Below, in pieces: positions 28,277 through 36,375 of a DNA stretch of 64,000 bases; within the stretch, counting starts at the first letter, position 1; every line of letters begins with the position of its first letter. The notes beneath the pieces are model-generated. The model ran no database searches. It saw only the letters and a list, made by a program, of their open reading frames with translations, and was not told where the DNA came from. Source of the DNA: JAYYPW01 sp036128855 (lineage in GTDB: Bacteria > Pseudomonadota > Gammaproteobacteria > Comchoanobacterales > Comchoanobacteraceae); NCBI GenBank assembly GCA_036128855.1, contig JAYYPW010000002.1, positions 62,001 to 126,000 of the forward strand, in the 5' to 3' direction. Both the position numbers and the translations under genes were made by a program.

Positions 28277-28981
28277 CTATCTCCGTGAACGTGTACGTGA
28301 GATAATTACGCCTTTTCTATGGTAATGATAAACCAAACTTGTAGCAACGATTAGTAGCAATAAGTAACCTAAAACCCAAGGCGCTAGAGCATGACGCTCA
28401 TCCACACTTGGATCAGAAACAAATGCTAAAAAATGAACAATATCTAGAACATAGCGATCAAAGATTACTGGTGACATATTACCTTGCGCATGCAGTTTAA
28501 TAACCTGATACCAACGTTTATCAGATAGATCCTCGTCAAGGAGATCATCTGCAATCAAAACCTGCAAGCCTTGGGATGTAATAAAAGGATTGGGCATATT
28601 AGTATGTGGTTAGACTAAATTATTAAACCCTGTAGGCCTTGATGAATCTTGATAATATGCGTGTAAATAGGTATAAATCCAATCTTCTCCCATCTGACGT
28701 GCCATCAAAGATAAGTCTGGAGGGGGATGACCGCCCCAACTATCACTTGGCCACTGCGGCATCATTTCTTGAGTGATGCCTACCTGGGCTAATATGGTAT
28801 TATTGCGCGCATAACGAAGACTATGACAACTCATACAGTTATTTTTAAAATTCTCCGCGCCACGCTCGATGCTACCTTTATCTGACATGTCCCAAGAAAC
28901 AGACTCAAGTTCTATACGTGACTCTGTTACTGCCCATGTAGGGGAGTAAAGGAATATACAAAAAAAACTAAACAAAAACAT
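28277..28981 (-). pseudogene. petC: Cytochrome c1 gene interrupted by one in-frame TAA
   Basis: Encodes the haem c subunit of the bc1 complex. The frame from ATG 28981 gives a signal peptide and the CMSCHSL haem motif (C49, C52, H53), then stops at TAA 28610-28612 (codon 124) right after GFNNLV. The same frame continues with PHTN and an ATG at 28597, running through the rest of the haem domain and the C-terminal membrane anchor (HALAPWVLGYLLLLIVATSL) to 28277. Joined, it would be 233 residues plus the stop codon, close to family length, and no base is inserted or lost. The stop falls where cytochrome c1 usually has an aromatic residue before P-x-x-x-MP. petA and petB are intact. It could be a recent nonsense mutation, a sequencing substitution error, a two-piece protein made by reinitiation, or read-through. 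Confidence 0.85.
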
Positions 28982-28982
28982 A

Positions 28983-30269
28983 TTAAGCTAGAGACTGTCT
29001 GGGAATACGAGTTGGAACTCTATAGTTCCTCTCTAAAGAGGACACTATAGGTAAGAAAATAAAATAAGAAAAATACACTACAGTTGCAACTCGAGCAGAA
29101 AAAAGACGCCAGCCATCAGCAGGAAAGTGTCCTAAGACACTTAATACCAAAAAAGCCACCACAACAAGTGCCAAATTAATACGACCAAGCCAACCTCGGT
29201 AACGCATAGATTTAACCGGATTTCTATCTAGCCAAGGTAAAAAGAACCAGACCACAATCGCTAAAAACATACCAGCTGCGCCTAAACTCTTATCAGGAAT
29301 GGCACGTAATATGGCATAAAATGCAGATAAATACCAAGCAGGCTTGATATGTAGAGGCGTTACTAGAGGGTTTGCCTCTGTAAAATTATCTGCTTCAAGC
29401 ACTAAACCATAGAAAGTTGGGGCATAAAAAACCACTGCCATACACAAAAAAAGATACAGCGCCACAATTGGCAAATACTTTAGAACAAAATACGGATAAT
29501 ACCCGACAGCATCCCGAGGCCAACCATGTTTATCTTTCACTTTAAGAATATCCACGCCATCAGGATTATTAGAGCCCACACAATGTAAGAGAACAATATG
29601 CAAAAATGCCATACCTAAAAGAATAAAAGAAAAACCCACCACATGAAAGGCAAAAAAACGATGTAAGGTTACGGTTGTTACTTCATAATCCCCTTGCAAC
29701 CAAACAACAAGATCACCACCAACATAAGGCACCGTAGACAATAGCGAAATGATAACTTTACTTGCCCAATATGACATTTGCCCCCAAGGCAAAACATATC
29801 CTGTGTAAGCCTCTGCCATTAACAAGATCCAAAGAACAACCCCACTTATCCACAGCAGCTCTCGAGGAGACTTAAAAGAACCGTATATCAAAGCTCGAAA
29901 AATATGAAGATAAATAACAACAAACCAAGCTGAAGCTCCAACCACATGTACATAACGAATAAGCCACCCATAAGGAACATCTCGCATAATATGTGCAACC
30001 GAGGCAAAAGCCTCATCTGCAGTCGGGGTGTAATACATAACAAGCCAAATTCCTGATAAATACTGTAGAACAAGAGCAACCAACGACAACGCACCAAACA
30101 CATACCAATAATTCAGGTTAATGGGTGCGGGATAACGAGCAAGATGCTCATAGAGAAAGGCACCAACAGGTAAGCGGCTCTCTATCCAACCCCAAAAAGA
30201 CTGCGGCAAAAACTGTATTGAAACCGCAAAAAAACACAGCACAAAAGTTAATAACAAAAATGTACTCAT
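28983..30269 (-). CDS. petB: Cytochrome b of the bc1 complex
   Basis: Membrane core of ubiquinol:cytochrome c oxidoreductase, carrying haems bL and bH and both quinone sites. It has 428 residues with about eight transmembrane helices. The haem-ligand histidines are in the two helices with HVVGASAWFVVIYLHIFRAL and FHVVGFSFILLGMAFLHI. The Qo motif, PEWY in most bacteria, reads PAWY here. A hydrophobic extension of about 20 residues precedes the usual start; no internal Met offers an alternative, and a good AGGGA ribosome-binding site supports ATG 30269. Second gene of petABC. Confidence 0.96.
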   Translation of the reverse strand: MSTFLLLTFVLCFFAVSIQFLPQSFWGWIESRLPVGAFLYEHLARYPAPINLNYWYVFGALSLVALVLQYLSGIWLVMYYTPTADEAFASVAHIMRDVPYGWLIRYVHVVGASAWFVVIYLHIFRALIYGSFKSPRELLWISGVVLWILLMAEAYTGYVLPWGQMSYWASKVIISLLSTVPYVGGDLVVWLQGDYEVTTVTLHRFFAFHVVGFSFILLGMAFLHIVLLHCVGSNNPDGVDILKVKDKHGWPRDAVGYYPYFVLKYLPIVALYLFLCMAVVFYAPTFYGLVLEADNFTEANPLVTPLHIKPAWYLSAFYAILRAIPDKSLGAAGMFLAIVVWFFLPWLDRNPVKSMRYRGWLGRINLALVVVAFLVLSVLGHFPADGWRLFSARVATVVYFSYFIFLPIVSSLERNYRVPTRIPRQSLA

Positions 30270-30302
30270 CTAGTGCATTCCCTAAATTTATATTCCAAGC
30301 GC

Positions 30303-30887
30303 TTACATTGCCGCTACGTCTTCGCCAATAATCAAAACATCTTGTTCAAAACGATAAGGTGGCACTTCAAGATTAGTTGGTGCTGGCATATCTTTGAAAA
30401 CCCTGCCAGCTAAGTCAAATCGTGAACCATGACAAGAACAATAAAATCCACCTGGCCAAGCAGCATCAACAGCACCGGGTTCAGGTCGATACGTAGGCGC
30501 ACATCCAAGATGGGTACAAACTCCCAAAAGCACTAAAAAATCCGGTCTAACACTACGATTAATATTCTTGGCATAGCTTGGCTGCTGATCAATGGTGGAA
30601 AGCGGATCACGCAGATAACCGTTCAATGAAGGTAGGCGTGCTATATCTTCTTTTGACCTGCGTACTACCCAAACAGGCTTACCACGCCATACAATCGTCT
30701 TTTGCTCTCCAATCTTCATGGTACTCAAATCAACACGGACAGGACCTCCCTGAGCTCTTGCTTCTTTACTAGGAGATAGATACTTGAGAAGTGGATAAAG
30801 CAGACCAGCTAAGCCAAGTAGACCCAACAGTTTTGTGATAGCTACTACCCATTTTCTTTTTGTGACGTCCACAGGCATACTTGTCAT
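30303..30887 (-). CDS. petA: Rieske iron-sulfur subunit of the bc1 complex
   Basis: Carries the 2Fe-2S cluster that takes the first electron from ubiquinol. It has 194 residues with one N-terminal membrane anchor (about 13-35) and the cluster-binding loops CTHLGC at 124-129 and CSCHGS at 150-155. It is the first gene of the petABC operon and divergent from dacB; a 9-bp inverted repeat lies seven bases upstream of its ATG. Confidence 0.97.
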   Translation of the reverse strand: MTSMPVDVTKRKWVVAITKLLGLLGLAGLLYPLLKYLSPSKEARAQGGPVRVDLSTMKIGEQKTIVWRGKPVWVVRRSKEDIARLPSLNGYLRDPLSTIDQQPSYAKNINRSVRPDFLVLLGVCTHLGCAPTYRPEPGAVDAAWPGGFYCSCHGSRFDLAGRVFKDMPAPTNLEVPPYRFEQDVLIIGEDVAAM

Positions 30888-30893
30888 AACAAA

Positions 30894-30920
30894 TTACATT
30901 AATCTTGAATTTTAATGTAA
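30894..30920. promoter_or_regulatory. Perfect 9-bp inverted repeat in the petA-dacB gap, possible operator
   Basis: TTACATTAA (30894-30902) and TTAATGTAA (30912-30920) are exact inverted repeats separated by nine bases. The element lies directly upstream of the petA start codon and overlaps the region where its -10 box should be. It could be a regulator-binding site or a leader hairpin. The responsible regulator is not evident. Confidence 0.4.
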
Positions 30921-30959
30921 CAGGGCCAACGTTGACAAGCAAGAAACTTATCGTTGGTC

Positions 30960-30988
30960 TTGCCTCAGTTTTATAGGCAAACTATAAT
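30960..30988 (+). promoter_or_regulatory. Probable sigma-70 promoter of dacB
   Basis: TTGCCT at 30960-30965 and a perfect TATAAT at 30983-30988 are 17 bases apart, predicting a transcript start near 30995. Because this lies inside the upstream end of the open frame, the dacB start codon must be further down, supporting TTG 31014. Confidence 0.55.
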
Positions 30989-31013
30989 AGAATTTTATTT
31001 TGGTCTCTTCAGT

Positions 31014-32438
31014 TTGTACAGAAACTTACCCAGTCTTTTTCTATTATTACTATCCACATGGATCTATGGTGCGACTAGCGAACAAGATTTAGAGGCAATC
31101 ATCCAGCCCCTCAGCAAGAAAGCTACTTTTGCAATGATTATCGCCAATAGTCAATCTGGCGAAATCATATTCGAATCTAATCCAAATATCTATCTACAAC
31201 CCGCAAGCACCATGAAAGTCATCACTGCAGTAGCCGCTTATTCTACATTAGCTCCAACGAGCCCATTTCAGACAACTATGCAGGTTTTAGGAGAACAAAG
31301 TTTTAACAGCTTACGTGGAGATCTACTCATTCAAGGAGGCGGTGATCCTAATTTACAAGAGGAAGACATCGATTCTTTCATAAAAAGTTTACAAACACAC
31401 CATATAGAAAAAATAGAGGGAGATATTCTAATTCAAAGCAACCATTTTGATAATCGTATCCAAATACCCGGTACAGTTTGGGAAGAAGTATTAGACTGTT
31501 ACGCTGCGCCTACCTCCTCACTTACTTTAAGTAACAATTGCTTTACTATTAGAGCAGAACCTAAAAACCAACAAGTTATACTTGAAAACCCAAACACACT
31601 ACAACCCATCGAGAATAAAATATCCCTACAAAATTTTTGTGCCCATGACTTTGAACCGAGTACACACCACACTGTTTTCACAGAAGGAATACATCTAGAT
31701 CATGACCCTTTTAGTTATCCACAAAAACTTTCAGGGTGCTGGAAAAAAGAAGAGCCTGCGCTAGAACTTAAATTGAGTACACGCAATCCCGCACAACAAT
31801 TCGCACAAGTATTGTCCCAAAAATTACACGCCGCACATATTACATACAGTGGTAAAATAAAACATGTACAACAATACCTTACCAAAAAAAAGCTATTATG
31901 GGAGGAGACTATCGCAAGCTCTAGCCTAGAAAACCTCATTGAAGAAATGTTAGTTTTTTCAAATAATCGCATTGCCAACCACCTATTCAAACAGATTGGC
32001 TTTACATACTTCGGCCACAAAAGCAGTTGGGAAATGAGTGAACAAGGGCTACTCAAAGCACTTGCCAAACATGGCATAGTCGATGAAGAGGCAAGTATAG
32101 CAGATGGTGCAGGCTTATCACGAAATAATCGCATTTCAGCCAACCTACTATACCAATGCTTACAAGCTATTTACCAAGAACCCTCCATGCGAAAACTCAT
32201 TCCACTATTTGCACAACCTGGAGAAAAAGGGACTTTAAATAAGCGTCTACATCAAACGCATAAGGCTATTTATGCAAAAACAGGATACCTAAAAGGCGTA
32301 ATCAGTTTAGCAGGATTCATTGACCCTTACGGACCTGATCCAAGGACTTTTGTGCTATTAATCAACGGTAGCAAAGTTATCGATAAAGACTACGAAAAAA
32401 TAGAAGACGATCTTTTTCAGGTTTTAGAGCAGTTTTAA
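31014..32438 (+). CDS. dacB: D-alanyl-D-alanine carboxypeptidase/endopeptidase (PBP4)
   Basis: Periplasmic low-molecular-weight penicillin-binding protein that trims or cuts peptidoglycan cross-links. All three active-site motifs are present: PASTMK (SxxK), SNN and KTG. The frame is open from 30954 but contains no ATG before the conserved region. The TTG at 31014 fits best: it follows a good promoter, gives a proper signal peptide (MYRNLPSLFLLLLSTWIYGA), and yields 474 residues, close to the 477 of E. coli PBP4. The earlier TTG at 30954 cannot be fully excluded. It stands across from petA, and alr-murI lie nearby. Confidence 0.93.
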   Translation: MYRNLPSLFLLLLSTWIYGATSEQDLEAIIQPLSKKATFAMIIANSQSGEIIFESNPNIYLQPASTMKVITAVAAYSTLAPTSPFQTTMQVLGEQSFNSLRGDLLIQGGGDPNLQEEDIDSFIKSLQTHHIEKIEGDILIQSNHFDNRIQIPGTVWEEVLDCYAAPTSSLTLSNNCFTIRAEPKNQQVILENPNTLQPIENKISLQNFCAHDFEPSTHHTVFTEGIHLDHDPFSYPQKLSGCWKKEEPALELKLSTRNPAQQFAQVLSQKLHAAHITYSGKIKHVQQYLTKKKLLWEETIASSSLENLIEEMLVFSNNRIANHLFKQIGFTYFGHKSSWEMSEQGLLKALAKHGIVDEEASIADGAGLSRNNRISANLLYQCLQAIYQEPSMRKLIPLFAQPGEKGTLNKRLHQTHKAIYAKTGYLKGVISLAGFIDPYGPDPRTFVLLINGSKVIDKDYEKIEDDLFQVLEQF

Positions 32439-32495
32439 CGGCAAAACCATAGCATATAGACTATACACGACCACATACCATTCACCACCTAGTCC

Positions 32496-33830
32496 ATGAA
32501 GATTCTTATAATTGGAGATAACACCTGCGCAGAGTTATTATCCTACAAACTATCATTAGCAAACCATGATGTAACGGTGGTTGGGGAAAACCCAATGAGA
32601 TTGACACACATCGAAGAAAAAGCTGATGTAACAGTGATACAGAGTGACTTGATAAAACCTTCAACCTTTTCCGAATCTAGTGCATACGACACAGATTTAA
32701 TCCTATGTGTATCACTAAGTGATGAAAAAAATCTCATCGCATGCTTGCTTGGACGCAACGTATTTCACATTCCTCACACCATATGTTGCCTAAGTGGTGA
32801 GCTCTATCAAGACCATCTTGCACTTATACCTTATTATCACAATCATTTTGTTCTAAACCCCAATCATATAGTCGCTCAGCATTTAGTAGATTTATTAGAT
32901 TTTCCCGGGAGCCACGAGGTTATTAGACTAGAAATGAATAATTTTGCAGTCATTAATATACCGATACAAAAAGATTTTCCTATCTGCGGTATAACCATTG
33001 CCGAACTAGAAAACCAGCTATGTGCCCCGACACAAATTTTAGCTCTCATACGAGAAGACCAAACTGTTCCCTTGCAAAAAAGACTAGAAATACAACCTAA
33101 CGACCATGTGATTTTCGCACAACCACAAGAAAGAAAATTAGAGGTAATGACAAAGATAACTGGCAAAAGCAACACTTACAAAAATATTATGATTACTGGA
33201 GCTAGTTCAATAACGACTACGCTTCTCCAAGAAATACAAGACGCCTCTTTTTATATTACACTTATAGAAAAAGATATAAAAAAAGCCAGTTTATTTGCTG
33301 ATAAATTTCCTACAATCACAGTATTACACGCAGATCCAAATGATACAGATTTATTTGAAAGTGAAAGCATAGAACAAAAAGATGTATTTTTTGCTTTAAG
33401 TAATGATGATGAAGACAATCTAGTGAGCGCACTACAAGCCAACACATATAAAATCCCGCTCATTGCCACACTAACTAGCCAACCTAGACTAATACCCATC
33501 ATTTAGAAAAACCAAATTCATGCCGCAATAGCACCTGAAAATATGATTGCAGAACGAATATACTACCACGTAGAACATCCACAAATTCTATCTGCCCAAC
33601 CACTGAGAAAGCATGGTGGACAAATTATTATTATAAAAATTCCTCAACAACTAGCCAATAAGACAGTACAAGACATTTGCCTCCCACTACACGCTACCTG
33701 TTTCGGACTACAAAGAGAGGGAGAAATAACTAATATTTCTGGAAAAACCACTTTCCAAGCCAACGATATTATCAGTCTTTACATTTCTGATCAAAACGAT
33801 CTAAAAAGCATAATAGAATGTTTTTCTTAA
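32496..33830 (+). pseudogene. trkA: Potassium uptake regulator TrkA, interrupted by an in-frame TAG
   Basis: TrkA is the cytoplasmic NAD-binding subunit of the Trk potassium uptake system. The frame from ATG 32496 runs 336 codons, stops at TAG 33504-33506, and continues in the same frame; after 12 sense codons an ATG at 33543 leads to the C-terminal RCK domain (95 codons). Joined, 443 residues align in order with the 458-residue family, including the bridging segment AAIAPENMIAERI. The two glycine motifs that bind NAD are also degraded: the first reads GDNTCA instead of GxGxxG, the second GASSIT. That decay suggests a gene already losing function. No trkH/trkG gene is in the window. Convergent with era, with stops overlapping. 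Confidence 0.85.
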
Positions 33831-34699
33831 TACTTTGGCAATTCAGGTTGACCCACTTTTACCCAAGTTTTTAAAACAACTTTCTTCTCTAAAAATGCCT
33901 CCATCTCCAACCGAGCAGCATGTCCAATAGCCTCTAATTTCTTACCACCTTTACCAATTATCACCGTCTTTTTCGCAGAACTTGGAACCCAAATAAGTGC
34001 TTGAACTAAAACGTGTTGATCATGGTTCTCAATGGATTCTACCTGAGTGATGCAGTGATAGGGAATTTCTTCATGCAAAAAAGATAGACATTGTCCGCGT
34101 AAAATCTCAGCCAAGATGAAGCCCTCAGAATGCTCAGTAAGCATATCGTCGTCATACTGCTTCTCACCTTGTGGTAAAGCAGCAAGTAACTGTGTATGCA
34201 ACACATCTACGCCCAACCCTACTTTGGCAGAACACAGAATTATTTCATCAAAAAATCCTTTAGCTTGTATTTTCTCCACAAACTCTCTCTGTTTCTGAGG
34301 TTTATCAGCGTATTGATCCCACTTATTTAATACACAAAAGCGCGGTCCATCAAATGCCCGCAAAGACTCTAATGCCTTATCATCATCCTCTTTCCAAGTT
34401 AAACCACCTGTGACAAATACTGCAACATCTGCTTCAAATGCAGCTTGATTGGCAATTTTGTTCAAACTTTGAAAACGCCTTTTTACAAAACGTTGCTGAA
34501 CCCCAGGGGTATCTAATAATACATATTGCCCTTTCTGATCAGAACAAATACCCATAATCATGGACTGCGTAGTTTGCGCTTTTCTAGTAACCACACTTAA
34601 GGACTGCCCAAGCAAAGAATTAAACAATGTTGATTTACCTGCATTTGGGCGCCCTACCAAAGCAACATAACCAAAACAGGATCGCTTAGTATCACTCAT
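33827..34699 (-). CDS. era: GTPase Era
   Basis: Essential GTPase that binds the 3' end of 16S rRNA in 30S assembly. G1 is GRPNAGKST, G3 is DTPG, G4 is NKWD, and a KH RNA-binding domain with VIIGKGGKKLEAIG ends the protein. Two ATGs six bases apart are possible; the second (34699) sits six bases from an AGGAG ribosome-binding site while the first abuts it, so 34699 is chosen (290 residues). It overlaps the rnc stop by eight bases. End of the lepA-lepB-rnc-era operon. Confidence 0.97.
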   Translation of the reverse strand: MSDTKRSCFGYVALVGRPNAGKSTLFNSLLGQSLSVVTRKAQTTQSMIMGICSDQKGQYVLLDTPGVQQRFVKRRFQSLNKIANQAAFEADVAVFVTGGLTWKEDDDKALESLRAFDGPRFCVLNKWDQYADKPQKQREFVEKIQAKGFFDEIILCSAKVGLGVDVLHTQLLAALPQGEKQYDDDMLTEHSEGFILAEILRGQCLSFLHEEIPYHCITQVESIENHDQHVLVQALIWVPSSAKKTVIIGKGGKKLEAIGHAARLEMEAFLEKKVVLKTWVKVGQPELPKY

Positions 34700-35369
34700 G
34701 GCCATCTCCTAAATCTTTAAGCAATTTTTCTGCAGCTTGCATTTCTGCAAGTCGCTTAGTAGCAGCCTCACCTTGAGCAGAAATATTTAAGGAAGCAAGA
34801 ACTACCTCAACTATAAATCTAGAAACCACAGGAGAACTATCTTTTTCTAAAATAGTATATACCGGTAAAGCATAAGATTGTGATTGACAAAACTCTTGTA
34901 GACGTGTCTTTGGATCTTTACGGACTTGGCCTTTATCAAGAACATCTGCGAAAAGTTCAGAGTACCAAGAATGGAGTAAATCCTGTACTTGCTTTTGACC
35001 ACCATCTAAATAAATTGCTGCAATCACGGCTTCAAAACAATCTGCCAGAGTCTTGTCCGATAGATTTTGTTGTGGATGTGATGGACCAAGACGCAAATAA
35101 GAAGATATAGAGAATTTTTTAGCTAACTGCGCAAGGGTCTCTTTTTTTATCAAAAAAGCGCGCAATTGTGATAATGAACCTTCTTTTTTTTGTGGGTATT
35201 TCTGGTAGACCATTTCTGCAATTAAAAAACCCAAGCATGCATCACCTAAAAACTCAAGACGCTGATTATCTTCTTTTGCAAAACTTGAATGAGTAAGGGC
35301 CTTTTCTAATAAATCTGGATCTTGAAAATGATAGCTTAGCGCTTCTTCAAGCGAAGAGAGTGATTTCAT
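34692..35369 (-). CDS. rnc: Ribonuclease III
   Basis: Double-stranded-RNA endonuclease for rRNA processing and RNA decay. It has 225 residues from ATG 35369, which overlaps the lepB stop as ATGA. The catalytic signature NQRLEFLGDACLG is intact, with the second acidic cluster in DCFEAVIAAIYLD, and a dsRNA-binding domain in the C-terminal third (KTRLQEFCQ onward). Confidence 0.97.
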   Translation of the reverse strand: MKSLSSLEEALSYHFQDPDLLEKALTHSSFAKEDNQRLEFLGDACLGFLIAEMVYQKYPQKKEGSLSQLRAFLIKKETLAQLAKKFSISSYLRLGPSHPQQNLSDKTLADCFEAVIAAIYLDGGQKQVQDLLHSWYSELFADVLDKGQVRKDPKTRLQEFCQSQSYALPVYTILEKDSSPVVSRFIVEVVLASLNISAQGEAATKRLAEMQAAEKLLKDLGDGHE

Positions 35370-36334
35370 AACCAAAGCCCCGATCTAGAAAAAGTTGGAA
35401 GATAAGAGCTTGTACCCCAGTCCCAACTCAATAAAATCAACATAGCTTTACCCACAATATATTTCTCAGCTACTGAACCCCAAAATCGGCTATCATAGCT
35501 ATTATCTCGATTATCACCTAACATAAAGTAGTGACCTGGTGGCACAATAAGATCAACTTCATCTTTGTCATATGCATAATCTCCATCTCTAACTAAGATA
35601 TCATGCGTAACACCAGGGAAATACTCAGTTCGCCGTGATTCATATTGTGGGTCAGATAAAAAACCCACATTTTTTGCGCCTAGATATTTTTGCTCAACCT
35701 TCTGCCCATTAATAGTGAGCGTCTTGTTTTGATAAACAATATGATCTCCTGGCAAACCAACACAACGCTTTACATAAATTATCTTGTAAGGATCTTCAGG
35801 ATAACGAAAAACCACAATATCACCACGCTTAGGTTCGTCATATGGAATCAACTTCGTATTCAATATAGGCAAATGCCAGCCATAAGCAAACTGATTGACC
35901 AAGATAAAATCTCCTGGACGCACAGTAGGCTCAAGGGACCCTGTAGGAACTTGATAGTGTTGAACTACAAAATTTCTCACGACAAAAATCACAGTCAATA
36001 CAACTGCATACTCTCTACAAAACGAGAAAATCTCTCGAATTGGCGCAAATGTATCTTGCTCTCCCAAGCGATAGTAATAAGAGATCATTCCCCCAAAAGC
36101 CACCAACAAGGTAAAAAGACATAAAAACACTTCCACACCGGCTAAAACCAGCAGTAAACCAGAAGCCCCAAAAGCCATAGCACGAGTTGCGTAAATGTCT
36201 ACTGTCTCATCATTTAGACCCAGACCAACAACCAAACGACGCTGCTTAAACCATACTAAAACGTACCAAAGCACCCCGCTTGTCATAGACAGGGATAAAG
36301 CCAATATTAACCAATTTTGTTCAAATAAATTCAT
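35366..36334 (-). CDS. lepB: Signal peptidase I
   Basis: Membrane protease that removes signal peptides. It has 322 residues with N-terminal membrane segments and a periplasmic catalytic domain. The catalytic serine is in VPTGSLEPT and the lysine in YVKRCVGLPGD; the closing box GDNRDNSYDSRFWG is intact. The serine motif reads TGSLEP where most have SGSMxP, a mild variant. Between lepA and rnc as in E. coli. Confidence 0.97.
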   Translation of the reverse strand: MNLFEQNWLILALSLSMTSGVLWYVLVWFKQRRLVVGLGLNDETVDIYATRAMAFGASGLLLVLAGVEVFLCLFTLLVAFGGMISYYYRLGEQDTFAPIREIFSFCREYAVVLTVIFVVRNFVVQHYQVPTGSLEPTVRPGDFILVNQFAYGWHLPILNTKLIPYDEPKRGDIVVFRYPEDPYKIIYVKRCVGLPGDHIVYQNKTLTINGQKVEQKYLGAKNVGFLSDPQYESRRTEYFPGVTHDILVRDGDYAYDKDEVDLIVPPGHYFMLGDNRDNSYDSRFWGSVAEKYIVGKAMLILLSWDWGTSSYLPTFSRSGLWL

Positions 36335-36375
36335 ATTCTTACCTTCATTTTCAACCTAACCTCGCAATGATTCTA

